A stretch of DNA of 39,448 nt, taken from assembly GCA_013298865.1 (NCBI GenBank), contig JAAFJL010000030.1:1-39448 (forward strand). Direction: 5' to 3'. How positions within the stretch are numbered: the stretch's first letter is position 1; every line of letters begins with the position of its first letter. The notes below the pieces were generated by a model. That model had not been told where the DNA came from, ran no database searches, and saw only the letters and a list, made by a program, of their open reading frames with translations. Made by a program: the position numbers and the translations under genes. Shown piece by piece: positions 1 through 8,252 of this stretch. The stretch is from Cytophagales bacterium (lineage in GTDB: Bacteria; Bacteroidota; Bacteroidia; Cytophagales; Spirosomataceae).

Positions 1-1
1 T

Positions 2-604
2 CAGAATACCTTCAAAGAATACGTAGATTTATATGCTTATTCTACTTGGTTCGGAAAAAATATGTACATCGAATTTGATGCTTGTGCTTTGTCCAATATC
101 CTTTACTGTTTACTTTCTTACGGAGTAGAATTTGACCAACACGGAAGAGATTCTCTGGAATATATCATGGGTATAATCTTGAAAAAACAATACTTGACCC
201 ACCCCTTCAAAGTCGCACACCAGTACAAACGCACGCCTCTGATTATGTATCACGTAGGACGACTTTTAGCAGATTTTGATTTGCCAGATACCCAAGACGT
301 ACGCAAGATTTTGATTAACGATATGCAAGAATATTTGCAAAGAGAATTGCATATCATGGATAGGATTTTGATTGTTACAACTTTAAAAAAATTAAAAGTA
401 AGTCCACAACAATCAATCAATTATGAAGAAATAGAGCGTATCACCGCCAAAGATTTTGAGGGTTTTTATTTTTTCATAGCGGGATTTCTTACGGCGTATG
501 AGTTTCCGTTTTTTTACAAAATGGCTTCTTCTCCACTTTTTCATATCAATTGGTTTTCCGAAGCACATTGTTGGGCATTGGTTGCAGAGTATTTAAGTAC
601 TTAG
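2..604 (+). CDS. Unknown protein, 5' end outside the window
   Basis: The reading frame is open from the first complete codon at position 2 to the stop at 602-604, so at least 200 C-terminal residues are present and the true start lies upstream. An internal ATG at 62 exists but nothing marks it as the start. The product looks soluble and mostly helical: it has no signal peptide or membrane segment, is rich in Tyr, Phe and Leu, and has alternating hydrophobic and charged stretches. That could suit an alpha/alpha-toroid or helical-repeat fold, but I do not recognise the family. The gene ends 139 bases before the next plus-strand gene. Confidence 0.75.
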   Translation, partial: QNTFKEYVDLYAYSTWFGKNMYIEFDACALSNILYCLLSYGVEFDQHGRDSLEYIMGIILKKQYLTHPFKVAHQYKRTPLIMYHVGRLLADFDLPDTQDVRKILINDMQEYLQRELHIMDRILIVTTLKKLKVSPQQSINYEEIERITAKDFEGFYFFIAGFLTAYEFPFFYKMASSPLFHINWFSEAHCWALVAEYLST

Positions 605-697
605 ACTTTCGCAGGAAGTCTATTGGAGAATAAGGAAAAAGTATTATTTTCGTTCATGAAATATGTAAACGGTAGCAATAGAGCTATTTCTGTCTAT

Positions 698-705
698 TAT
701 TTTTG
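698..705 (+). promoter_or_regulatory. Putative Bacteroidota -7 element
   Basis: TATTTTTG matches the Bacteroidota primary-sigma -7 consensus TAnnTTTG and lies 38 bases before the ATG of the SPOR-domain gene. No clear TTTG -33 box is seen at the usual distance, so this is a motif match only. Confidence 0.35.
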
Positions 706-743
706 AGAAATATTCAATTGATAATTGCCCCACTCCTTAGTTT

Positions 744-1223
744 ATGAAAAAACAATTTGCCAACCTACTAATTATTGCTATGGTTTCGCTTCCACTCGGA
801 ATGTTGTTTTCATATCTTTATATTCAGCAATACGGTAATCCACTTCGTCCGCCAATTTTGCAAAACATTGGGGCAATGTCAACAGATTCCACTGATGTTG
901 AGGATATTAGTCTCAATCCCAATGAACCATCGACCAAGAAATCTGTTCAGCCCAATGCCGTAAATCCTTCTCCAGTAGCACCAGATGCAGGTGTGTCAGA
1001 AGAATATTTGGTAATTACAGGGGTTTTCAAAAGCCAAGAAAATGCAGACAAAGAAATTAAACGTTTGAAAGGTTTAGGCTATCAAACTGCTTACAGTTAT
1101 CCGTCTCCATCAAATCCGAAATTGAAGATTGTGTGTGCTGGAAAATTTGCAGATTCAAAAGCAAGAAACGCCGCTAAGTCATTGAAAGACAAAGGTGTAG
1201 AGGCTTTTATAGATAAAAAATAA
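744..1223 (+). CDS. SPOR-domain membrane-anchored protein
   Basis: 159 residues. A hydrophobic segment at about residues 6-27 can act as a signal anchor. Residues 30-85 form a Pro/Ser/Asn-rich linker. Residues 85-157 form a SPOR domain: an initial YLVITGVFKSQENAD strand-helix start and a second half ending in a GKFADSKARN pattern and a final VEAFIDKK strand. SPOR domains bind denuded peptidoglycan glycan strands, often at division septa, so a periplasmic envelope role is likely. The start has its hydrophobic segment immediately after MKKQ, as expected. The gene converges on kdsD, with a shared hairpin between them. The exact function is not known. Confidence 0.85.
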   Translation: MKKQFANLLIIAMVSLPLGMLFSYLYIQQYGNPLRPPILQNIGAMSTDSTDVEDISLNPNEPSTKKSVQPNAVNPSPVAPDAGVSEEYLVITGVFKSQENADKEIKRLKGLGYQTAYSYPSPSNPKLKIVCAGKFADSKARNAAKSLKDKGVEAFIDKK

Positions 1224-1243
1224 CCAAATCAGGAGAAAGGGAT

Positions 1244-1307
1244 GGAAGGGAGACAGGAAAAAGGGCGATACAGTCCGTCTTGACTAACTTCTTCCTGTCT
1301 CCCTTCC
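1244..1307. terminator. Bidirectional hairpin between SPOR gene and kdsD
   Basis: A perfect 16-bp inverted repeat (1244-1259 with 1292-1307, core GGAAGGGAGACAGGAA) has a 32-base loop, followed on the plus strand by a run of T at 1311-1317. It lies between two converging genes, so it probably terminates both. The long loop is unusual for an intrinsic terminator. Confidence 0.7.
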
Positions 1308-1329
1308 TCCTTTTTTTCTTTCCTCCTGT

Positions 1330-2310
1330 TTAAAGAATTCCTTCTTTCAATAAATCATGGAGATGAACAAAGCCGAGAGGCTTCAATCCGTTTGTAACTA
1401 ATAATTGAGTAATGTTTTTTTCCTGCATAATCCGCAATGCTTCGGTAGCGTAGGTATCATCTTCAACCGTTTTTGGAGAAATCGTCATAATGTCTTTTGC
1501 CTCTAAACCCGTCAGATTCTCATGCAGATTAAGCATCCTTCTAATGTCACCGTCTGTGATGATTCCTGCTAAATTTCCATTTTCTTCCAAAACAGCCGTT
1601 GCACCCAATCTTTTAGAGCTAATTTCGATGATTACATCTTTGATAGAAGTTTTTGTGAAAACCTTCGGAAACTCATGCTGTGGATAAATATCTGAAACCT
1701 TCAAGTATAATTTTTTTCCTAAAGCACCCCCAGGATGGTATTTGGCAAAATCCTTGCTATTGAATCCACGGCATTCCAGAAGACAAACCGCAAGGGCGTC
1801 GCCTAATGCTAATGCCACAGTTGTAGAGGTTGTCGGAGCTAAGTTGAGGGTATCAGCTTCTTTTTCTGCGAGGGCATTCAAAATAAAATCTGAGTTTTGT
1901 GCTAAATAAGAATTGGTATTTGACACCATAGCGATTAACTTTACTCCTGTTCTTTTAATAAGAGGAACTAAAACCTTTACTTCTGGAGTATCACCAGATT
2001 TTGAAATACAGATAACAGCATCTTCTGCTTGAATCATGCCTAAGTCACCATGAATCGCATCGGCAGCGTGCATAAATAATGAGGGCGTTCCAGTAGAATT
2101 GAGGGTTGCTACAATTTTCTGAGCAATAATTGCACTTTTGCCAATACCAGTAATCACAAGCCGCCCCCGACAGCTAAGTAGGTGATTTACACAGGCTTCA
2201 AAATCATTATTAATATTTTCAGCAATTTTTAATATGGCATAAGCCTCTTCTTGCAAAACTTTTTTTGCAGTTGATTGAATATTTTTTATTAATTTCAAAT
2301 TAGGATTCAT
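1330..2310 (-). CDS. kdsD: Arabinose-5-phosphate isomerase (KpsF/GutQ family)
   Basis: 326 residues, close to the 328 of E. coli KdsD. An N-terminal SIS domain (about 35-175) carries GIGKS at 55-59 and the HGDLG segment near 87. The family signature HPGGALGKKL follows near residue 191, and two CBS domains fill the C-terminus. The enzyme interconverts ribulose-5-phosphate and arabinose-5-phosphate, the first step towards Kdo for lipopolysaccharide. It is cytoplasmic. The ATG at 2308-2310 gives the standard N-terminus. No other Kdo gene is adjacent here; in this phylum kdsD commonly sits next to recQ on the opposite strand, as here. Confidence 0.95.
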   Translation of the reverse strand: MNPNLKLIKNIQSTAKKVLQEEAYAILKIAENINNDFEACVNHLLSCRGRLVITGIGKSAIIAQKIVATLNSTGTPSLFMHAADAIHGDLGMIQAEDAVICISKSGDTPEVKVLVPLIKRTGVKLIAMVSNTNSYLAQNSDFILNALAEKEADTLNLAPTTSTTVALALGDALAVCLLECRGFNSKDFAKYHPGGALGKKLYLKVSDIYPQHEFPKVFTKTSIKDVIIEISSKRLGATAVLEENGNLAGIITDGDIRRMLNLHENLTGLEAKDIMTISPKTVEDDTYATEALRIMQEKNITQLLVTNGLKPLGFVHLHDLLKEGIL

Positions 2311-2364
2311 TTAGTCTTGGGTATATCTTAGTAATACTTTTCGAGAAGTTTCGAGAATCTAATA

Positions 2365-2372
2365 CAAAGATA
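2365..2372 (-). promoter_or_regulatory. Putative -7 element for kdsD
   Basis: On the minus strand this reads TATCTTTG, a match to TAnnTTTG, 54 bases upstream of the kdsD ATG. Between it and the gene lies a direct repeat of TTCGAGAA (2340-2347 and 2350-2357 on the plus strand). No TTTG -33 box is evident. Confidence 0.4.
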
Positions 2373-2408
2373 AGCGAAGATTTTTTACAGAATTTTTTAA
2401 ATTTCAAC

Positions 2409-2441
2409 GGCAATTAAGTAATTGCCAATGGCTTAAAGCCA
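2409..2441. repeat. Two adjacent perfect palindromes (REP-like)
   Basis: GGCAATTA-AG-TAATTGCC (2409-2426) is followed two bases later by TGGCTT-A-AAGCCA (2429-2441). They sit between the divergent kdsD and recQ genes. They are not followed by a T tract and no gene ends here, so they are not an ordinary terminator. A dispersed extragenic palindrome or an operator are both possible. Confidence 0.5.
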
Positions 2442-2489
2442 ATAAACACCAGAACCAAATTAATTCACAAAACCTCAATTAGAATAAAA

Positions 2490-4847
2490 ATGAGTGTTAG
2501 TCAAGATACCACCGACCTTCTGAGGGAGAAGCTCAAAGAGACCTTCGGATTCAGTCAATTCCGTGGAGAGCAGGAGGAAATTATCAAAAATACCCTTTCT
2601 GGCAAAAATACTTTTGTAATAATGCCGACAGGTGCAGGGAAATCCCTGTGTTATCAGATGCCCGCCATTGCTACTGAAGGAACTGCAATAGTTATATCAC
2701 CTCTGATTGCCTTGATGAAAAATCAGGTTGATCAAATGAATGCTTTTGGCATAAATGCACAATTCCTGAATTCTTCTATGAATCGGGCTGAAATGACCAA
2801 AGTCAAGAAAGACGTAATTGCTGGCAATGTAAAATTATTGTACATCGCTCCAGAATCTTTGACGAAAGTTGATAACTTGGCATTCCTGAAACAAGCAAAA
2901 ATTTCATTTGTTGCCATCGACGAAGCCCACTGTATTTCAGAATGGGGACATGATTTCCGTCCAGAATATCGCAGAATCAGAAGTATCGTCGAAAGTATTG
3001 ATGAGAAACTGCCTATTATCGCCCTAACGGCTACCGCAACGCCCAAAGTGCAACAAGATATTCAGAAGAATTTGAATATGGATGATGCTACTTTGTTCAA
3101 GTCGTCTTTCAATCGTAAAAATCTTTACTACGAAATCAGAGGTAAAGGAAATGATGCTGACAAGCAAATCATCAAATACATAAAAGTCAACCACGGAAAG
3201 GCTGGAATTATCTATTGTTTAAGTCGTAAAAAAGTTGAGGAAATTGCTAACTTACTGACTGTCAATGGTGTAAAGGCATTGCCATACCATGCAGGTCTCG
3301 AAAGCGATGTCCGTATGGCAAATCAAGAGGCATTCCTGAACGAAGAAGTTGAAGTAATGGTAGCCACAATTGCCTTCGGAATGGGAATTGATAAACCAGA
3401 TGTTCGTTTCGTGATTCACTACGATGCACCAAAATCTTTGGAGGGTTATTACCAAGAAACAGGACGTGCAGGGCGTGATGGTCTGGAAGGTGTTTGTATT
3501 ATGTTTTATGCAAAAGAAGACATCAATAAATTAGATAAATTCAATAAAGATAAAACAGTTCCTGAGCGTGACAATGCCAAAATGTTACTGAACGAAATGG
3601 TGTCTTTCTCAACTTTAGGGACGTGTCGTCGCCGTCAGTTGATGCACTATTTTGGCGAACAGATGGACAAAGATTGCGGCTTTTGTGATAATTGTAAAAA
3701 ACCAACTTCTAAATATAAAGTAGAAGAAGAAGCAATTTTAGCCATAAAAGCTGTCATTGAATCTGGTGAACAGTTTGATTCACAGCACATTGCGGATATT
3801 GTTCTGGGTAACAAAAGCCAAGCAGTACAGGGAGCAGAGCATCATAAATTAGAGGTTTTCGGAAAAGGTAAAAGTTATTTCAAACTCAAGACAGATGATG
3901 ACGAAGACGAGGATGACGAAGAAGACGATGAAGTAGAATTTTCTGACGAAGAGGATGCAGACGGAAATCCGATTCCAAAACCAAAAGCCAAGAAAAAACC
4001 AAAAGTAACCAAACGCAAAGCACCACAGCAAGAACCCGTTGAACAATGGATTTCGATGTTGAGACAGATTACCGTTTTGGGATATTTGGAAAAAGATATT
4101 GAGAATTATGGTGTACTGAAAATTTCAGAAAAGGGAAAAAACTACCTGAAAGACTCATACCCGATTACTTTATCGAAAGACCACGATTACGAAAATGAGG
4201 TAATTCAGGAAGATGAAGAAAACGAAGCTGCTGCTGCAAGTGCAAAAGGTTCGTACGATGAAGCTCTTTTTGAATTATTGAAAAACTTACGGAAAAAATT
4301 AGCAAAAGAGAAAAATCTTCCTCCGTATGTGATTTTCCAAGACCCGTCATTAGAAGAAATGGCGACAACCTACCCAACTACCAAAGATGAGATGGCTCAA
4401 ATCAATGGGGTAGGAATGGGTAAAGTGGTGAAATTTGGAAAAGGATTCATTGATTTAATCAAAAAATACGTTGACGAGAACGAAATCGAAACTGCCCAAG
4501 AGGTTGTTGTGAAATCGGCGGTTAATAAGTCAAAAATTAAAATTCATATCATTCAACAGGTTGATAGAAAAATAGATTTAGACATTATCGGAGAACAGAA
4601 AGAGCTTTCGATGGAAGAAATCATTGAAGAAATTGAGCATATCTGTTACTCTGGAACAAAATTGAATCTTGATTATTATATCAACCAAGTGATTGAACCA
4701 GATAAGCAAGAAGAAATCTATGAATATTTTATGTCGTCTCATTCAGACAGTATCGCAACGGCATTATTAGAATGTGACATTGAAGACATAACAGAAGCAG
4801 AACTTCGTTTAATGCGAATTAAGTTTTTGAGTGAAGTAGCGAATTAA
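2490..4847 (+). CDS. recQ: ATP-dependent DNA helicase RecQ
   Basis: 785 residues, longer than the roughly 610 of E. coli RecQ. The helicase core has the Q-motif region FRGEQ (24-28), Walker A MPTGAGKS (45-52) and a DEAH box near 144-147, with the QETGRAGRDG motif VI further on. The zinc site uses Cys379, Cys396, Cys399 and Cys402. A winged-helix region follows but is split by a very acidic stretch (about 468-490) and then a Lys/Pro-rich stretch. An HRDC domain begins near residue 588, and about 120 further residues follow it. RecQ unwinds DNA 3' to 5' in recombination and fork repair. The acidic/basic insertion is probably a disordered loop; a long C-terminal extension is common in this phylum. 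Confidence 0.95.
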   Translation: MSVSQDTTDLLREKLKETFGFSQFRGEQEEIIKNTLSGKNTFVIMPTGAGKSLCYQMPAIATEGTAIVISPLIALMKNQVDQMNAFGINAQFLNSSMNRAEMTKVKKDVIAGNVKLLYIAPESLTKVDNLAFLKQAKISFVAIDEAHCISEWGHDFRPEYRRIRSIVESIDEKLPIIALTATATPKVQQDIQKNLNMDDATLFKSSFNRKNLYYEIRGKGNDADKQIIKYIKVNHGKAGIIYCLSRKKVEEIANLLTVNGVKALPYHAGLESDVRMANQEAFLNEEVEVMVATIAFGMGIDKPDVRFVIHYDAPKSLEGYYQETGRAGRDGLEGVCIMFYAKEDINKLDKFNKDKTVPERDNAKMLLNEMVSFSTLGTCRRRQLMHYFGEQMDKDCGFCDNCKKPTSKYKVEEEAILAIKAVIESGEQFDSQHIADIVLGNKSQAVQGAEHHKLEVFGKGKSYFKLKTDDDEDEDDEEDDEVEFSDEEDADGNPIPKPKAKKKPKVTKRKAPQQEPVEQWISMLRQITVLGYLEKDIENYGVLKISEKGKNYLKDSYPITLSKDHDYENEVIQEDEENEAAAASAKGSYDEALFELLKNLRKKLAKEKNLPPYVIFQDPSLEEMATTYPTTKDEMAQINGVGMGKVVKFGKGFIDLIKKYVDENEIETAQEVVVKSAVNKSKIKIHIIQQVDRKIDLDIIGEQKELSMEEIIEEIEHICYSGTKLNLDYYINQVIEPDKQEEIYEYFMSSHSDSIATALLECDIEDITEAELRLMRIKFLSEVAN

Positions 4848-4856
4848 AAATTGGCG

Positions 4857-5009
4857 ATGGAAGAAAAAGAAGATGTGTCATGCAATTCTTTAGATAATAA
4901 TTATGATTGGACTAAAGAAGAATTACAAAGTTTGTCAAAGTTTATTCCGTCGTCATTACAATCTAATGAAGATTTTTCAGAGTGGCTTGTTATGCCAGAA
5001 ATTCAATAA
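4857..5009 (+). CDS. Small ORF, 50 aa, unknown
   Basis: An ATG nine bases after the recQ stop opens a 50-codon frame that begins MEEKEDVSCNSLDNNYDWTK and ends with MPEIQ. The composition is acidic and protein-like, with no membrane segment. No good ribosome-binding site is visible, but these are often weak in Bacteroidota. It could be the last member of a recQ transcript, an antitoxin-like small protein, or chance. Confidence 0.35.
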   Translation: MEEKEDVSCNSLDNNYDWTKEELQSLSKFIPSSLQSNEDFSEWLVMPEIQ

Positions 5010-5039
5010 ATTACTGCCAAAATTATTTTTTGAATAACC

Positions 5040-5054
5040 ATCTGATAATCAGAT
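5040..5054. promoter_or_regulatory. 15-bp palindrome upstream of purD
   Basis: ATCTGAT-A-ATCAGAT is a perfect palindrome ending 13 bases before the purD ATG. It has the size of a dimeric repressor site. No regulator is known for it from this window. Confidence 0.35.
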
Positions 5055-5067
5055 ATATACCAATTAA

Positions 5068-6351
5068 ATGAATACACTAATTTTAGGTTCGGGGGGGCGT
5101 GAACACACTTTTGCTTGGAAAATCGCACAAAGTCCGCTTTGTAATAAATTATTTGTAGCTCCAGGAAATGCAGGAACGGCTCAGGTCGCAACTAATTTAT
5201 CTATTGGGTATAATGATTTTGAGAAAATTGCGGAGGCAGTCTTGGCGAATGATATTGATTTAGTAATAGTTGGTCCAGAAGAACCATTAGTAAAAGGAGT
5301 TCGTGATTTTTTTCAATCAAGAGAAGAACTTCAACACGTACTAATGGTTGGTCCAGATGCTCATGGAGCGATGTTGGAAGGCTCAAAGGATTTCTCGAAA
5401 AACTTCATGTTAAAGTACGGAATCCCAACGGCGGCGTCACAGACTTTCACCAAAGATACGCTTCAAGAAGGTTTGCAATATCTTGATAATCAGAGACTTC
5501 CAATAGTTCTGAAAGCAGATGGTTTGGCAGCAGGCAAAGGTGTTATCATTGCTCAGAGTTTAGATGAAGCTAAAACCGCACTGTCAGAAATGTTGATTGA
5601 TGCTAAGTTCGGAGATGCCAGTAGTAAAGTAGTTATTGAAGAATTTTTGACAGGGATTGAACTTTCAGTATTTGTTTTGACAGACGGGAAAAACTACAAA
5701 ATTCTCCCAGAAGCCAAAGACTATAAACGAATCGGTGAAGGTGACCAAGGATTGAATACAGGTGGTATGGGGGCGGTTTCGCCAGTACCTTTTGCCAATG
5801 AAAAATTCATGAAATCCGTTGAAGAACAAGTAATTATTCCAACGGTTGAAGGTTTGAAAAAAGAAGGAATTAATTATAACGGATTCATTTTTATAGGTCT
5901 AATGAACCACGAAGGAGAACCTTATGTGATTGAGTATAACGCTCGCATGGGAGACCCCGAAACAGAAGTTGTTTTTCCAAGAATAGAGTCTGACATATTA
6001 GCTTTAATGATTGCTACTGCAAAAGGCGAATTGTCTGATATAGAGTTAGTTGTGAGTAAACAACACGCAGTAACAACGATGATAGTTGCAGGCGGATACC
6101 CAGAAGATTATCGTAAAGGAGATGTTATTGTTGGGTATGATTCAGTGAAAGATGCCTTGATTTTTCATGCAGGAACAAAACATGAAGGCTCAATGGTCGT
6201 TACTAATGGTGGGCGAGTGATGGCACTAACGGGAATGTCTAATACGCTGGAAAGAGCGATTCAGAAATCTCAGAAAGCCGCCCAACAAATTCTTTTTGAT
6301 GGTAAAAACTATCGAAAAGATATTGGCTTAGATGTTTTGAGATATTCATAG
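5068..6351 (+). CDS. purD: Phosphoribosylamine--glycine ligase
   Basis: 427 residues, the usual length. It is an ATP-grasp enzyme. The N-terminus has GSGGREHTFAWK; the middle has VLKADGLAAGKGV (ATP-binding), then VVIEEFLTGIE, the GGMGAVSP loop, and NARMGDPETEVV near the metal and ATP site. It joins 5-phosphoribosylamine to glycine, the second step of purine synthesis, in the cytoplasm. The ATG at 5068 puts the Rossmann motif at once after the start, as in relatives. It stands alone from other pur genes and is followed 30 bases later by ricT. Confidence 0.97.
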   Translation: MNTLILGSGGREHTFAWKIAQSPLCNKLFVAPGNAGTAQVATNLSIGYNDFEKIAEAVLANDIDLVIVGPEEPLVKGVRDFFQSREELQHVLMVGPDAHGAMLEGSKDFSKNFMLKYGIPTAASQTFTKDTLQEGLQYLDNQRLPIVLKADGLAAGKGVIIAQSLDEAKTALSEMLIDAKFGDASSKVVIEEFLTGIELSVFVLTDGKNYKILPEAKDYKRIGEGDQGLNTGGMGAVSPVPFANEKFMKSVEEQVIIPTVEGLKKEGINYNGFIFIGLMNHEGEPYVIEYNARMGDPETEVVFPRIESDILALMIATAKGELSDIELVVSKQHAVTTMIVAGGYPEDYRKGDVIVGYDSVKDALIFHAGTKHEGSMVVTNGGRVMALTGMSNTLERAIQKSQKAAQQILFDGKNYRKDIGLDVLRYS

Positions 6352-6381
6352 GAGTTTCTCAAATCTTAAAAAATCAAAACT

Positions 6382-8157
6382 ATGGGATGCAAATCATGTT
6401 CTTCAGGAAGCTGCGGATCTAAAAATAAAAAAGAAGGAGAAGTTGTTTCGGGATGTGCCAATAATGGTGCTTGCGGAACGGGCGGTTGTAATAAAATGAA
6501 TGTCTTTGACTGGCTTTCAGATATGGATACCCCCACTTTTCAGAAATTCAATATCGTTGAAGTAAAATTCAAAGGTGGTCGTAAGGAATATTATCGCAAT
6601 GTTTCCTTTATAGAGCTTCATGCTGGTGACCCCGTTATTGTGGACGTTCCCAATGGTCATCACTTAGGTTTTGTGTCATTACAAGGCGAATTAGTTCGTT
6701 TGCAGATGCTCAGAAAATCTGTCAAAGACAACGAGGAAATCAAAACGATTTACCGCAAAGCCAACGAAAAAGACCTCGAAAAAAACGACCAAGCCATTGC
6801 TCGTGACCTTCCGACTATGTACCGCACCCGTGAAATCATCAAGGAACTAAAACTCCCGATGAAACTTTCGGATGTGGAATTTCAATCAGATAATACCAAG
6901 GCAATCTTCTATTATTCTTCTGATGACCGTGTGGATTTCAGAGAACTCATCAAAACTTTAGCATCAGAATTTAAAATTCGGGTAGAAATGAAGCAAATCT
7001 CACTTCGCCAAGAAGCCGCTCGTGTAGGTGGTATAGGCGTATGTGGAAGAGAATTATGCTGTTCTACTTGGCTGACAGATTTCAAAAACGTAACCACTTC
7101 GGCGGCACGTTACCAGAACCTTTCCTTGAATCCAGTTAAACTTTCTGGACAATGTGGGCGTTTGAAATGTTGCCTAAATTATGAGTTAGAAACTTATATG
7201 GATGCCTTGAAGGACATTCCTACAATTGATAAAAACCTACGTACAAGTAAAGGAGAGGCAATTTTACAAAAAACAGACATCTTCAAAAAAGTGATGTGGT
7301 TTGGATATCGGGGCGAAGAAAGCACATGGTTTTCGGTGAGTACTGATGTTGTGAAAGAGATTCAAAAGTTGAATGAAAAAGGAGTTTTCCCGACATCATT
7401 TGAAGAATTAGCTGCTCCAATTCCAGAGTCTGAAAGAGAAGTAAGAACTGCCAGTGGTATCAATGCTGATTTGGACAAAATGGATAAAAAATACGGTGGA
7501 GGTTTGAAGAAAAAAGGGAAACCTGATGTCTCAAATCCAAACCGTAGTTTCAATAGAGATAATAGCCGTGGAGGAGAACCACAGAGAAATGTTCCGCAGA
7601 ATAAAGGTCCTCGTCCTGATTTCAAACAAGAAAGGAAAGACATAAAACCACCTGAAATTAAACCAGAAGTTACTGGTAATCAGGCGGTTCGTCCACAACA
7701 GGAAAGACCACCACAGAAGAATTTTCAGAAACAACAAGGTCAGCAAGGGCAAGGAAAACCCAATCCAAATCAGAATAGACCGCAAGGTCAGGGTAATCCG
7801 AATCCAAATCAGCCACAAGGAGGGCAGGGTAAACCAAATCCGAACCAGAATAGACCACAAGGAGGGCAGGGTAAACCAAATCCGAATCAGAATAGACCAC
7901 AAGGAGAGCAGGCAAAACCGAATCCAAATCAATCGCAAGGAGGACAGGGTAAACCCAATCCGAATCAGAATAGACCGCAAGGAGAGCAGGCAAAACCCAA
8001 TCCGAATCAGAATAGACCGCAAGGGGAGCAGGCAAAACCTAATCCGAATCAACAAAGACCTCAGAATAATCAACAAGGTGGTGGAAAACCACAACAACAG
8101 AATCGGAATCAACGTCCACCACAATCAAAGCCTGACAATGACAAGCCAGCAGAATAA
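6382..8157 (+). CDS. ricT: PSP1/RicT-like protein with repetitive tail
   Basis: 591 residues. The N-terminus (2-37) is very rich in Cys, Gly and Ser (CKSCSSGSCG, then CGTGGC). A PSP1 domain covers about 55-300 and has the two paired-cysteine motifs CGRELCC (from Cys221) and CGRLKCC (258-264). PSP1 family proteins include Bacillus YaaT/RicT, part of an Fe-S-containing complex that affects RNA processing and phosphorelay. Residues from about 370 on are Asn/Gln/Pro/Gly-rich and include eight near-identical units. The typical family length is about 280-450, so the tail is long. The gene is followed by gldH, an order known in this phylum. The exact role here is inferred only. Confidence 0.85.
   Translation: MGCKSCSSGSCGSKNKKEGEVVSGCANNGACGTGGCNKMNVFDWLSDMDTPTFQKFNIVEVKFKGGRKEYYRNVSFIELHAGDPVIVDVPNGHHLGFVSLQGELVRLQMLRKSVKDNEEIKTIYRKANEKDLEKNDQAIARDLPTMYRTREIIKELKLPMKLSDVEFQSDNTKAIFYYSSDDRVDFRELIKTLASEFKIRVEMKQISLRQEAARVGGIGVCGRELCCSTWLTDFKNVTTSAARYQNLSLNPVKLSGQCGRLKCCLNYELETYMDALKDIPTIDKNLRTSKGEAILQKTDIFKKVMWFGYRGEESTWFSVSTDVVKEIQKLNEKGVFPTSFEELAAPIPESEREVRTASGINADLDKMDKKYGGGLKKKGKPDVSNPNRSFNRDNSRGGEPQRNVPQNKGPRPDFKQERKDIKPPEIKPEVTGNQAVRPQQERPPQKNFQKQQGQQGQGKPNPNQNRPQGQGNPNPNQPQGGQGKPNPNQNRPQGGQGKPNPNQNRPQGEQAKPNPNQSQGGQGKPNPNQNRPQGEQAKPNPNQNRPQGEQAKPNPNQQRPQNNQQGGGKPQQQNRNQRPPQSKPDNDKPAE
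7747..8067 (+). repeat. Eight tandem 12-14-codon repeats inside ricT
   Basis: Eight in-frame units of 12, 13 or 14 codons with consensus GQGKPNPNQNRPQG; some carry EQAK in place of GQGK. The DNA copies are also very similar (36-42 bp each), so unit number can be expected to vary by slippage or recombination. The sequence encodes a proline/asparagine-rich disordered tail. Confidence 0.9.
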
Positions 8158-8202
8158 TGGTTATTCGATGTCCGATGTTCGACAATCGTTTAATCCAAAT
8201 CC

Positions 8203-8252
8203 CATGGTTGGTGTCCCCACCAACTATTTCAAAGGTGTTCTCACCAACCATG
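8203..8252. repeat. Nested alternative hairpins at the gldH start
   Basis: The arm CATGGTTGGTG (8203-8213) pairs perfectly with CACCAACCATG (8242-8252). Part of the same arm, GTTGGTG (8207-8213), can instead pair with CACCAAC (8218-8224) over a 4-base loop. The two structures exclude each other. The element covers the likely ATG of gldH at 8204. Confidence 0.6.

Noticed and set aside
602..622. Hairpin TAGACTT/AAGTCTA at the end of the first gene
   Set aside because: Only seven base pairs and no T run follow, so it is not a convincing terminator.
775..963. Out-of-frame 62-codon frame inside the SPOR gene
   Set aside because: It overlaps the well-supported SPOR-domain gene in another frame.
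7747..8067. Regular repeats that might be taken for a CRISPR array
   Set aside because: Units are contiguous, in frame and coding; there are no unique spacers and no cas genes.
7531..8124. Long minus-strand frame of 197 codons opposite the ricT tail
   Set aside because: It is the complement of the repetitive Pro/Asn/Gln codons; its composition is repetitive hydrophobic and it overlaps a well-supported gene.
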